Positions 42,052 to 50,387 of a stretch of 64,000 bases of DNA are shown piece by piece. The notes beneath the pieces were generated by a model that saw only the letters and a list, made by a program, of their open reading frames with translations, had not been told where the DNA came from and searched no databases. The first letter of the stretch is position 1; the number at the start of each line of letters is the position of its first letter. The stretch comes from Erysipelotrichaceae bacterium (GTDB lineage Bacteria > Bacillota_I > Bacilli_A > Erysipelotrichales > Erysipelotrichaceae): assembly GCA_017404785.1 (NCBI GenBank), contig JAFRBQ010000009.1:1-64000 (forward strand), given 5' to 3'. A program made the translations under genes and the position numbers.

Positions 42052-43782
42052 ATGCCTACTAAGCCAAAACAAGTGATCGGAGAAAATACGATTCTTATGA
42101 AAGAATGGGATTACGAGAAGAATGACACTCTATCTCTTGATCCGTTTTCTTTAGGTATTAGCAGTCACACCAGAGCATGGTGGAAATGTAACGAAGGCCA
42201 TTCCTGGTATTCTTCTATTAGCAACCGAACCAGAAAAGGACATATGAATGGATGCCCATATTGTGCTCACCAATTGCTTATTCCTGGTGAAACCGATCTG
42301 GAAACATTATATCCGGAACTTGCAAAGCAATGGCATCCAACCAAGAACAAATTAAAACCTTCAGAAGTGATGCCAGGAACTCATAAAAAGGCATGGTGGA
42401 TCTGTGACAAAGGACATGAGTGGGAAGCTCAGATTAAATCTCGTGTAACAGGCGTTAGCTGTCCTTATTGTTCAAACAAGAAAGTATTATATGGCTTCAA
42501 TGACCTCGCAACAATTAACCCGGATCTTGCCAAGGAGTGGCACCCTACAAAAAACGGTGATCTCACTCCTTCAGACGTCACTCCATCAAGTGGAAAAAAG
42601 GTATGGTGGAAATGTTCTTTTGGACACGAATGGGAGGCGCAAATATGTAACAGAAATGCAGGACGTGGATGTCCAGAATGCTCCGATTCCCTTAGAACAT
42701 CCTTCCCTGAACAAGCTATTTTTTATTACATCAAACAGGTTTTTCCAGATGCAATAAGTTCATATAAAGATATTTTCAAATCTTCAATGGAACTGGATAT
42801 TTACATCCCTACAATAAAAGTTGGAATAGAATATGACGGAAAAACATATCATTCGGATTCAAAGAATCAGATCCGTGATGCAAAGAAATATAAAATCTGC
42901 AAAGAGAACGGAATCATTCTGATTCGAATAAGAGAAATGTCAAGATATACACCGATCACAATGTGCGATCACAAAATCGAAATACCAGATGCGAGTGATA
43001 AATACTTGAACTGGGCAATTAACAAGCTCTGCTATCATCTTGGCAAAAATGTGGTACCAGATGTTCGCAGAGATCGCAATGAGATACTTAGTTATTTGAA
43101 TAATAAGAAGGTGTCTTTAGCATCTGAATTCCCTGAAATTGCAGCGGAATGGGATTATAAGGAAAACTATCCGTTGATTCCTGAAAACTTCCCGCCACAT
43201 TCAAATGAAAGGGTTGGATGGAAATGTAAAGACTGCGGGCACAAATGGAAAGCCGCAATCGGAGATAGAACTGGTGAAGATAAAAACGGTTGCCCGGTAT
43301 GTGCTAAAAAACGTGGGGGAGCGAAGCGAGTTCGCAGTCTAGTAAAAAAGAACGGCAGTTTGGCATCGCTATATCCAGAACTTCTGGAAGAATGGGATTT
43401 TGAAAAGAATAGTAAAATTGGATTAGACCCATATTCTATAACTCCTGGAAGTGGTAAAAAAGCCAATTGGATATGTAAGAAATGTGAATACTCTTGGAGT
43501 ACAACAATTAATCATAGAATTCATGGAAGAGGGTGCCCATATTGTGCAGGCAAGGCAGTTGTTACAGGAAAAAACGATTTAGCAATACTTAAACCTGATT
43601 TGATGAAGGAATGGGATTACGAAAAGAATAATATGTTAGGGCTAGATCCAAAAAAACTCCCTGTTCGAACCGCTAAAAAAGCATATTGGATTTGTTCTGT
43701 ATGTGGGAATAGATGGAAAGCGTCTATTTGTTCTAGATCGGCAGGAAGTGGATGCCCATATTATAGATACCACGATAAATAG
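42052..43782 (+). CDS. Putative endonuclease with six zinc-ribbon repeats
   Basis: A 576-residue protein built as three treble-clef/zinc-ribbon repeats, a Vsr-like nuclease domain (about 225-330: FPEQAIFYYIKQVF, then ELDIYIPTIKVGIEYDGKTYH with the Glu/Asp metal residues, IILIRIRE) and three more repeats. Each repeat has the style LAKEWHPTKN...KKxWWxCxxGHEWEA...GCPYC. The last repeat ends GCPYY, so one metal ligand is lost. This arrangement matches the DUF4379-like zinc-ribbon families seen beside Vsr-type nucleases. No ribosome site is present; TATAAA lies 12 bases before ATG. Confidence 0.75.
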   Translation: MPTKPKQVIGENTILMKEWDYEKNDTLSLDPFSLGISSHTRAWWKCNEGHSWYSSISNRTRKGHMNGCPYCAHQLLIPGETDLETLYPELAKQWHPTKNKLKPSEVMPGTHKKAWWICDKGHEWEAQIKSRVTGVSCPYCSNKKVLYGFNDLATINPDLAKEWHPTKNGDLTPSDVTPSSGKKVWWKCSFGHEWEAQICNRNAGRGCPECSDSLRTSFPEQAIFYYIKQVFPDAISSYKDIFKSSMELDIYIPTIKVGIEYDGKTYHSDSKNQIRDAKKYKICKENGIILIRIREMSRYTPITMCDHKIEIPDASDKYLNWAINKLCYHLGKNVVPDVRRDRNEILSYLNNKKVSLASEFPEIAAEWDYKENYPLIPENFPPHSNERVGWKCKDCGHKWKAAIGDRTGEDKNGCPVCAKKRGGAKRVRSLVKKNGSLASLYPELLEEWDFEKNSKIGLDPYSITPGSGKKANWICKKCEYSWSTTINHRIHGRGCPYCAGKAVVTGKNDLAILKPDLMKEWDYEKNNMLGLDPKKLPVRTAKKAYWICSVCGNRWKASICSRSAGSGCPYYRYHDK

Positions 43783-43818
43783 AATAATAGATAGTTTATT
43801 ATATAAGGGGATAAACTT

Positions 43819-45993
43819 ATGAAAATAGATTTGCATTGTCATACAAAATGTATTAAAAACGGCGACGAAGGTAGAGAAATATCTGCAGAACACCTTGTCT
43901 CAATATTAAAAGAGTCCAATGTTAAAATCGCCGCAATAACAAATCACAACTCGTTTTGTTTGGAACAGTACCATGAAGCAGTGTCTCTTGCTGGTAACAG
44001 TCTAATAATATGGCCTGGAGTTGAATTGGATGTTAACTCAAATATAGGAAAGAAAAAGAATCACGGACATGTTATTGTTGTTGTTTCACCAGATAAAGCT
44101 AAGCTATTTGATCAAAAAATAAAAGAATTATGCAAAGGGGATTTAAACAAAGTTGCTGTCGACATAAAAGATCTAATCAACCTAATAAATCAATTAGAAA
44201 AGTGTTTTGTAGCATGTCATTATAAAAAAACACCATCTTTAAATATGGAAGATGTGGTTTACTTAGAAAAACATATAACAAGTGAAAATGCTGTTGTTTT
44301 AGAACCGTCTGATATTCGTAGAGCAGGAATAATACTTAATGGCGATCAAAAAAGTGCTTGCTGGTTTGGATCGGATGTTAAAGACTGGAAAAACTATAGT
44401 CCGGACATATTACCAGAACTTATATTCAATATTGAATCTTTTGATACCTTTATTAGGATGATTAATAAACATCCTGATACAGTTTTGCTTAAATCGTATT
44501 TAGATAAAAAAGAACCAATTAATATAACAATTGAACCGTATAATGACCTAAAACTAAATCTTCAAATTTATAAGGATTTTAATGTGATATTTGGAGAAAA
44601 GGCCACTGGGAAAACCGATATTTTGCATGAAATCGAAAAAGAATTGACCAAAGCTCATCTTAAAGTTTCTTCTTTCTATGTTGAACAAAAATCTGAAGAT
44701 TTTATAAAAATTGTTGATCACGTTCCATCCAATGAGGAAATAGATTTACTGGGCAGTAATTTTTGCGAATCCGAGATAAAAGATCTTTCTGTTGATTTAG
44801 CTAACAAAATAACATCTTTGATAGAATATAAGAGTTATTTCGAGTACGCAAGGAAACGATCGCAAATTGAACATTTACAGATTTCAAAAGCGAGATTTAA
44901 TAATAATATATCTTCAATTGAAATCAATAACAACAAAAAACAGTTGGACGACGAACTTAAAAGCATCTCAACTGTATTAAATATCGATTCTTATAACGTA
45001 TTGAATAAAACTGAGGCAAGTTATTTAGAAAATCTGCTAATTAAACTACGGCAAGAATTGATAAAAAGGTTTATAAACCAATGGATCGAATTTGAAGCTT
45101 TAAAACTCGAAAAGTTTAGTATTGATAATATTAAAAACAAGCTTGCTCTAAAACAAGGTGTGCCAGTCAGGCCAAATGGTACGGGGTTGCTGAATGTTTT
45201 TAATGATTATTTAAGGATTATGATAGATACTGAAAAGATAATTAAAGCATCACAAAACCAAATCGAATTGCCAAAACAAATCCTTGGGAAATTGCCTACT
45301 AAAGGAATAATACAAAGAGCAACATATATAGGCGTTCTTGACCAACGTTCATCAAAAAACAATAAATGGACAAAAAGAAATTATATTTATGGAAAAACCC
45401 AAAAAGATTTTAAAGACTTTATGGGGCATGTAAGGAGAATAAGAGATAATGCATTGACTAATATGTTGTCTAAAGCAATACCTGACTTTAAACGATTTGT
45501 ATATGAAAAAAACATTCACTCTTTGAAAGATTTTGTTAATTACTCAAATATTCTTCTAACAGATTTTTCTGATGATTATAAACCATCGAATGGAGAACAA
45601 TCTATTTTACTAGTTCAACATGTTCTAATGGATCAAGAATGTGATGCTATCATTCTAGATGAAGCAGAAAGCGGTATGGGAGCGGATTATGTCAATGATG
45701 TGCTGTTACCTGAAATGAAAAGAAAAACAAATGAACATAAAATAATAGTTATTGTTACACACGATCCAAATGTTGTTGTTAGATCATCTCCATATTTAAG
45801 TATCTTTCGGGAAGAAGCAGGACCAGGCTCATATAAAACTTACATAGGGAATAGTTTTGAAGAATATATGATAAATGTTGATGATGAAAACGACAAGATA
45901 TCTTGGAGTGAAGCATGTTTAAAAATATGTGAAGGAGGGCATGCGGCTTTTATAGAAAGAGGATTAACATATGGAGAATACAACAAATATTAA
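43819..45993 (+). CDS. PHP-domain / SMC-type ATPase (Ppl-like)
   Basis: A 724-residue protein. Residues 1-250 are a PHP phosphoesterase (KIDLHCHTKCI, AITNHNSF, GVELDV, HVIVVVS). From about 250 an ATPase starts with Walker A FGEKATGKTDIL. A helical coiled-coil middle part follows, and the C-terminus has signature SNGEQSILL, Walker B DAIILDEAESGMG and switch His VTHDPNVVV. This PHP plus SMC/ABC pairing matches the phage-defence protein called Ppl. AAGGGGAT precedes the start; a 105-aa gene overlaps its 3' end. Confidence 0.8.
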   Translation: MKIDLHCHTKCIKNGDEGREISAEHLVSILKESNVKIAAITNHNSFCLEQYHEAVSLAGNSLIIWPGVELDVNSNIGKKKNHGHVIVVVSPDKAKLFDQKIKELCKGDLNKVAVDIKDLINLINQLEKCFVACHYKKTPSLNMEDVVYLEKHITSENAVVLEPSDIRRAGIILNGDQKSACWFGSDVKDWKNYSPDILPELIFNIESFDTFIRMINKHPDTVLLKSYLDKKEPINITIEPYNDLKLNLQIYKDFNVIFGEKATGKTDILHEIEKELTKAHLKVSSFYVEQKSEDFIKIVDHVPSNEEIDLLGSNFCESEIKDLSVDLANKITSLIEYKSYFEYARKRSQIEHLQISKARFNNNISSIEINNNKKQLDDELKSISTVLNIDSYNVLNKTEASYLENLLIKLRQELIKRFINQWIEFEALKLEKFSIDNIKNKLALKQGVPVRPNGTGLLNVFNDYLRIMIDTEKIIKASQNQIELPKQILGKLPTKGIIQRATYIGVLDQRSSKNNKWTKRNYIYGKTQKDFKDFMGHVRRIRDNALTNMLSKAIPDFKRFVYEKNIHSLKDFVNYSNILLTDFSDDYKPSNGEQSILLVQHVLMDQECDAIILDEAESGMGADYVNDVLLPEMKRKTNEHKIIVIVTHDPNVVVRSSPYLSIFREEAGPGSYKTYIGNSFEEYMINVDDENDKISWSEACLKICEGGHAAFIERGLTYGEYNKY

Positions 45994-46288
45994 AGTAGAC
46001 CTTAGAATGAATGATAACAAAGAAGTTCTTTATTGTCGGATAGATGACAATGACTACTTTTTAGACTTCACTAACGAAAATCAAGATTATTTAAGAAGTT
46101 TTTTCAATTTAATCATCCACAAACTTAAATACGAAAAAATACAATTCGTTTTTGATGAGGATAATTCATCTATAAAAAACGAAATGCTTATATCTGTTAG
46201 TAAAGAATATATAAATGATTTAAATACAGAAATTGAATTAGTGTACCATAATTTAAAAAACATGTTAGTGGAATATTCGATGAAATAA
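45971..46288 (+). CDS. Small 105-aa partner of the PHP-ATPase
   Basis: An Asp/Asn-rich, acidic alpha/beta protein of no recognised family. It overlaps the PHP-ATPase gene by 23 bases, so it is translationally coupled and likely a partner, inhibitor or regulator of it. It is the last gene of module 1 before the right end repeats. Confidence 0.6.
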   Translation: MENTTNIKVDLRMNDNKEVLYCRIDDNDYFLDFTNENQDYLRSFFNLIIHKLKYEKIQFVFDEDNSSIKNEMLISVSKEYINDLNTEIELVYHNLKNMLVEYSMK

Positions 46289-46316
46289 ATTATTATTCAT
46301 AAGTTGTAAATCGCAT

Positions 46317-46339
46317 ATCCGTGGAAAATCCGTGGAAAA
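46317..46339 (+). repeat. Right subterminal integrase arm repeats
   Basis: ATCCGTGGAAA followed directly by ATCCGTGGAAAA (46317 and 46328), the same words in the same orientation as at 21711-21734. The rest of 46289-46475 holds no gene that I can support. Confidence 0.65.
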
Positions 46340-46475
46340 CAGAATAAAAAACAGATGCATTCATATTCATTGACGTACATTGAAATACATCTGCTGGTTT
46401 AATTTGATCTCAGATTATGCCATATTTAAGCGAATATGCACCCGGTATAATGTGGATACCAGAATGATATCTGTG

Positions 46476-46489
46476 TTAGTGTCCACCAT
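46476..46489 (+). repeat. att direct repeat 2 (junction of modules 1 and 2)
   Basis: TTAGTGTCCACCAT, identical to the tRNA-Val end. It is the right boundary of module 1 and the left boundary of module 2. Confidence 0.85.
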
Positions 46490-46498
46490 TTACAAACG

Positions 46499-46522
46499 AA
46501 GGCTTAAATAAGCCTTTTTTTA
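46499..46522 (+). terminator. Terminator at the left end of module 2
   Basis: AAGGCTTA-AA-TAAGCCTT followed by TTTT, right after att repeat 2. Confidence 0.75.
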
Positions 46523-46529
46523 TTGTTTT

Positions 46530-46558
46530 ATGACATTTTTACACAATTTGTGTAGAAT
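46530..46558 (+). promoter_or_regulatory. Promoter with palindromic operator before the LTA-synthase-like gene
   Basis: ATGACA (46530-46535), 17-base spacer, TAGAAT (46553-46558). A perfect inverted repeat TACACAA-T-TTGTGTA (46540-46554) fills the spacer and touches the -10, a classic place for a repressor site. Confidence 0.6.
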
Positions 46559-46593
46559 TATTTGTGTATATCGCATCTATCTCGAGGTAAATC

Positions 46594-46605
46594 ATGGCAG
46601 GCTGA
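46594..46605 (+). CDS. Three-codon upstream ORF (Met-Ala-Gly)
   Basis: ATG GCA GGC TGA follows the only good ribosome site in the leader (GAGGT, spacing 4). The true gene begins three bases after its stop and lacks a clear site of its own, so translation may depend on re-initiation. Whether it is translated is inference. Confidence 0.35.
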   Translation: MAG

Positions 46606-46608
46606 TAT

Positions 46609-48060
46609 ATGGATCTGAAAACTTTTTTCCGTAAAAATAAGATCACGATGATCATCCTGCTTCTGGCGGACTTCATCCTTTGTCTGACGCTGTGGCTTAA
46701 TCATGAATATGCCCAGATCCACCTCGATGAGGTTCTTTTTCAATTGAAAGCGCCGACTGAGGGCATACAGCCATCACTTTTAGGCAGTGCAATCCTCTGG
46801 CTTATCGTCCTGCCGTTTTTCCTGACGCTGCTTTTGCTGTATCTTTACTGGCGCTATGCCAGTAAAAAAGACCTCTTGGTTTATGCTGCAGCATTTCTGA
46901 TCTTCGGTCTTATTCTACTCGGTCTTCATGTCGATGCCTTCCGTTTTATGAAAAATACCGTTACGGAATCCGACTTTATTGAGGATAACTATGTCAAAGC
47001 CGATCCGGAGATCCTGCATTTTCCGAAGGAAAAACGCAATCTGATCTACATATTCCTGGAATCGATGGAAAACAGCTATGCCGATGAAAAGATGGGGCTC
47101 AAGATCGCCGGTCCCTGCATTCCGGAATTGAAACAGCTGGCTGATGAAAACCTCTATTTCTCCAATTCCGATACTATTGGCGGAGCTCTGTCCTTACCGG
47201 GAACGACCTGGACGGTAGCGGCGATGACCGCTCAGACTTCGGGCATGATCGTCAAGGTCGATCTGGGAGCTGATGCCTATGGCAAGGAAGAAACTTTTCT
47301 GCCGGGCCTTGTTTCGATCGGTGACATCCTGAAAAATGAAGGCTACAGACAGGAGCTTCTGCTTGGTTCATATGCGATCTTTCATGGCCGGGAGGTCTAT
47401 TTCCATGAACACGGCGACTATGAGATCCTGGATGTCAATGCCCTTAAGAATGCCGGACGTCTTGAGCAGGATTACGAAGCCTGGTGGGGTTTTGAGGACC
47501 AGAAGCTCTTCGCTTTTGCCAGAGAAGAGCTGCTCACCCTGGCAGAGACTGATCAGCCGTTCAATCTGACTCTTTTAACTGCCGACACTCACTTTCCGAA
47601 CGGTTATCATTGCGAGCTGTGCAAAGATGAATTTGATCTGCCATACGCCAATACTCTGGCCTGTTCCTCAAGACAGATCGCACAGTTCATCAGCTGGATA
47701 AAGGAACAGCCGTTTTATGAAAATACCACGATCATCATCAGCGGCGATCATCTCAGTATGGATGCGGGCTTTATGGAAAACATCGATCCCAACTATGTTA
47801 GAACCATCTACAACTGTTTCATCAACGTCCCGCTTGCACCCCACAAAACCGACAACCGCATCTTTGGAACGATCGATATGTTTCCAACAACATTGGCAGC
47901 CCTGGGTGTAAGCATCGATGGTGAACGTCTGGGTCTTGGTACCAACCTGTTTTCTGAAAAGCCGACATTATGTGAACAATATGGCTATGAAAACTTCTGT
48001 GAAGAATTACAAAAGCAATCAGATTTCTATGATCAGGAGATCCTGGAGATCGAAAAATAA
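46609..48060 (+). CDS. LTA-synthase-like sulfatase-fold phosphoglycerol transferase
   Basis: A 483-residue membrane enzyme with three N-terminal helices (about 10-32, 55-82, 90-110) and an extracellular alkaline-phosphatase-like domain. Visible are the first metal motif IYIFLESMENSYA, the threonine nucleophile region LPGTTWTVAAMTAQTSG, LLTADTHFPNG and ISGDHLSMD. It is like LtaS/MdoB proteins that transfer phosphoglycerol from phosphatidylglycerol. It is shorter than LtaS (five helices), so it is a family member of other specificity. Codon use is host-like. Confidence 0.8.
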   Translation: MDLKTFFRKNKITMIILLLADFILCLTLWLNHEYAQIHLDEVLFQLKAPTEGIQPSLLGSAILWLIVLPFFLTLLLLYLYWRYASKKDLLVYAAAFLIFGLILLGLHVDAFRFMKNTVTESDFIEDNYVKADPEILHFPKEKRNLIYIFLESMENSYADEKMGLKIAGPCIPELKQLADENLYFSNSDTIGGALSLPGTTWTVAAMTAQTSGMIVKVDLGADAYGKEETFLPGLVSIGDILKNEGYRQELLLGSYAIFHGREVYFHEHGDYEILDVNALKNAGRLEQDYEAWWGFEDQKLFAFAREELLTLAETDQPFNLTLLTADTHFPNGYHCELCKDEFDLPYANTLACSSRQIAQFISWIKEQPFYENTTIIISGDHLSMDAGFMENIDPNYVRTIYNCFINVPLAPHKTDNRIFGTIDMFPTTLAALGVSIDGERLGLGTNLFSEKPTLCEQYGYENFCEELQKQSDFYDQEILEIEK

Positions 48061-48073
48061 TTTTCTGGAAAAA

Positions 48074-48349
48074 TTAAAATCGGAAAATATTAGCGGCTTT
48101 ACTGATACGAGAACACAAGAAATCGTGGCCTTCCCATGTTAAATGCCCGACGGCAAATGCATACAATCGATTATCTGCGTTTTTTGATTTATAATCCGCT
48201 ATTAAACCAGCTTCATATAACAAACCAGAGTTATATGATACTTCTTCTGGAGAATATCCTTTAATCTGTAGGTTATATATTGCAGAATCAACATATTGTT
48301 CTTCAATTGCAAAAAGGATTTTTCTGCATAATTCCATGTCACGTTTCAT
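48074..48349 (-). pseudogene. Truncated DUF2513 paralogue
   Basis: The 91-residue frame (AGGAGAC upstream) runs parallel to the DUF2513-like gene of module 1 (MKRDMELCRKILFAIEEQYVDSAIYNLQIKGYSPEEVSYNSG...) with high identity through LTWEGHDFL, then diverges abruptly to CSRISKAANIFRF. Its C-terminal helix is therefore missing; the break lies at the end of the LTA-type gene. It may still make a truncated protein. Confidence 0.75.
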
Positions 48350-48429
48350 GTTTCTTGTCTCCTAGAATCTATCAGGGATGTTCAAACCCTGGTTTTCATA
48401 AAGTTCTTTCACTACCGAATATATTTAAA

Positions 48430-48733
48430 TCATGCGCTTGTTAATCGTCTGCTAGTTTTCTCCATTAGTATCTGATATATCTCGTCTTCTTTCATGGTGT
48501 CAACCAGCATGACGCTTCCAATTCTTCTGGCATCTTTGATTACTTTTCTTATGAACTCTTTATCTATTATTGATTCGCCATAAATCTTCTCGCAATCCAT
48601 AATAGTTCGTATGAATCCTGTTGTAGCAGCAGGTATCATTCCCATGTTACTATCAACAATAAATCGATACACTTCGTAGCTTTGAAATCCATGAAATAAC
48701 CTTTTGGTATAGATATTTTTTTCAGATCTGAAT
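48430..48733 (-). pseudogene. DUF6339-like gene fragment
   Basis: The C-terminal part of the DUF6339-like protein is recognisable (RLFHGFQSYEVYRFIVDSNMGM, then RKVIKDARRIGSVMLVDTMKEDEI), matching 40827-41573 over about 95 residues. An in-frame TAA blocks upstream extension, so the N-terminal two thirds are gone. It precedes the DUF2513 copy in the same order as in module 1. Confidence 0.75.
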
Positions 48734-48807
48734 GTTTAGGTATATAAACTACACTGCAATTGTAAACATGTGCCTAAGTTTTACTGTCTACACGAACACC
48801 GACAGAA

Positions 48808-48821
48808 TTAGTGTCCACCAT
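48808..48821 (+). repeat. att direct repeat 3 (attR, chromosome junction)
   Basis: TTAGTGTCCACCAT, third exact copy. Just after it a chromosomal terminator and host-like genes resume. Confidence 0.85.
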
Positions 48822-48834
48822 TGTCCACTCAAAG

Positions 48835-48857
48835 TCACTGAATTTCAGTGATTTTTA
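48835..48857 (+). terminator. Terminator after attR, likely the original tRNA terminator
   Basis: TCACTGAATTTCAGTGA followed by TTTTTATTT, directly after the third att repeat. Confidence 0.65.
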
Positions 48858-48941
48858 TTTGCGTTCTATCAGTGACAACATAGACAATTTATCTGTAAAT
48901 AAATATAATGGCGATGAAATCATAAGATCATTGAAACAGAT

Positions 48942-50345
48942 ATGGAAAAAGACTTTAAAGAAAAATACGAGCGGATAAAAAATACATTCATACCGGATAT
49001 CCCATACAGTGAAGAACTTTCTGAAGGAGAAAAGAAACTGGATGACAAGCTCACCAGGATCAAGAAGGAAGCAGATGCTCTGTACACGGTTAACGATCCT
49101 TACGGGATCGTTGAATGGTATGACGAAGAAGATATCCATACTGAGCTTTATCAGTTCTGTTACGCACTTCCCAAGGGCGGCGATCTTCATGCGCATGACA
49201 ATACGATGATCTCGTATGACCGTTTTGAACAGATCATAAAAGAATATGCCTATATCAGTCTGAACGGTGATACGAAAGGTATGTTGTATACGAAATTCAG
49301 CTCTGATCTTCCTGAAGATGCAATCAGCATCAATGAAGCACTTGGCAAGGGGATCCTGAGCCAGAAAGAACTGGGACAGATGCTGGTGATGAATGACGGC
49401 ACAGAAGAGAACGGCTACTGGGCCAGACTTGAACAGCTGTTCTCTGCGACCGGTGATTTCTACAATGATGTGTCTATCATGGAGAAGATCTGGGAAGAGG
49501 GCTTCCGCAGCTGTGTCGAAAGGGGCGTAATGCTGGTGGAGGTCAGAGACTGGGGCGTTGAAGATGACGTTTTGAATATGATCCGGATCCGCACGCTCCG
49601 TGAAGCTTATTACAGAGTAAAGAAGGAACATCCGGACTTCCTGGTCAGACTGATCGGCTGTTCCGGCAAGGATGAGGGAACTACGGTCGAATCATCATGT
49701 GAGGTATTGCGTTCATATATCCGTGTCAGCAAACTGGTGAAAGACGATTTCGATCCAGATAATGCTGAGGATTTCATCATCGGTCTCGATCTGGCCAATG
49801 AAGAGGATGTCAGCAAGCCGTTAGGTGATTTCGCTGAATTTCTGATGTCTGACGAAGTAAGAGACAGTGGTCTTAAACTGTATCTGCATTGCGGAGAAAG
49901 CTTGAGAAGAGACAATAACAGTGTGGTCGATGCCTACATCATGAAGACCCGCCGGGCCGGCCATGCGCTGAATATGTATCGTTTTCCGCAGCTGATGAAA
50001 GAATATGCCGGTAAGCATATCGCGGTCGAAGTCTGTCTGATGAGCAATTACCGTCTGGGTTATGTCAGGGATCTGCGACTTCATCCGGGTCTGCAGTATA
50101 TGATCAGCGGTATTCCGATCGTCTTATGTTCGGATGACGGGCTGTTCATGGCCAGGGCGCCGATGGTCGATGATTTCTATTCGGCGATCCTGTGCTGGGA
50201 TCTCAATCTCGGTGATATAAAAGCACTCTGCCGCAATTCGATAATCTACAGTGGTCTGTCAGAAACAGAGAGAAACAGACTGATGAAAGCCTGGGAGAAC
50301 TGCTGGGATGAATTCATCAGGGAACAGAACAAAAAACTGAATTAA
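48942..50345 (+). CDS. Adenosine-deaminase-family amidohydrolase
   Basis: A 467-residue protein of the ADA/ADGF type: GGDLHAHDN (metal His-x-His), LYLHCGES (replacing the usual HAGE), VEVCLMSNYRLG (replacing CPxSN) and IVLCSDDGLF with the metal-binding aspartates. It should deaminate adenosine or a related nucleoside, but the altered motifs make the substrate uncertain. No signal peptide. No strong ribosome site is seen before ATG 48942. Confidence 0.78.
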   Translation: MEKDFKEKYERIKNTFIPDIPYSEELSEGEKKLDDKLTRIKKEADALYTVNDPYGIVEWYDEEDIHTELYQFCYALPKGGDLHAHDNTMISYDRFEQIIKEYAYISLNGDTKGMLYTKFSSDLPEDAISINEALGKGILSQKELGQMLVMNDGTEENGYWARLEQLFSATGDFYNDVSIMEKIWEEGFRSCVERGVMLVEVRDWGVEDDVLNMIRIRTLREAYYRVKKEHPDFLVRLIGCSGKDEGTTVESSCEVLRSYIRVSKLVKDDFDPDNAEDFIIGLDLANEEDVSKPLGDFAEFLMSDEVRDSGLKLYLHCGESLRRDNNSVVDAYIMKTRRAGHALNMYRFPQLMKEYAGKHIAVEVCLMSNYRLGYVRDLRLHPGLQYMISGIPIVLCSDDGLFMARAPMVDDFYSAILCWDLNLGDIKALCRNSIIYSGLSETERNRLMKAWENCWDEFIREQNKKLN

Positions 50346-50347
50346 AC

Positions 50348-50383
50348 AAAAACCGATCTTCATATGACATAGATCGGTTTTTA
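50348..50383. terminator. Terminator between convergent genes
   Basis: AAAACCGATCT-N11-AGATCGGTTTTT, A/T-flanked on both sides. Confidence 0.85.
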
Positions 50384-50387
50384 AGTA

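Larger units (their letters stand above)
21656..46489. mobile_element. Integrative mobilizable element (module 1)
   Basis: About 24.8 kb bounded by 14-bp direct repeats derived from tRNA-Val. It carries integrase, excisionase-like protein, MobV relaxase, oriT and T4 coupling protein on the minus strand, then restriction/defence-type cargo on the plus strand. No VirB4, VirB6 or pore genes are present, so transfer would need a helper element. Arm-type repeats lie just inside each end. The cargo half is visibly richer in A+T than the mobility half, suggesting a mosaic origin. Confidence 0.85.
46490..48821. mobile_element. Module 2: second att-bounded segment, probable island remnant
   Basis: About 2.3 kb between the second and third att copies. 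It starts with a terminator (as module 1 does), then carries an LTA-synthase-like gene and inverted fragments of the DUF6339 and DUF2513 genes. There is no integrase, so it could only move with help. I read it as the decayed remains of an earlier island at the same tRNA; the LTA-type gene may be captured host DNA. Confidence 0.55.

Noticed and set aside
21656-48821. CRISPR array or Cas genes in the defence region
   Set aside because: No regularly spaced repeats of 25-40 bases and no Cas motifs were seen anywhere in the window.
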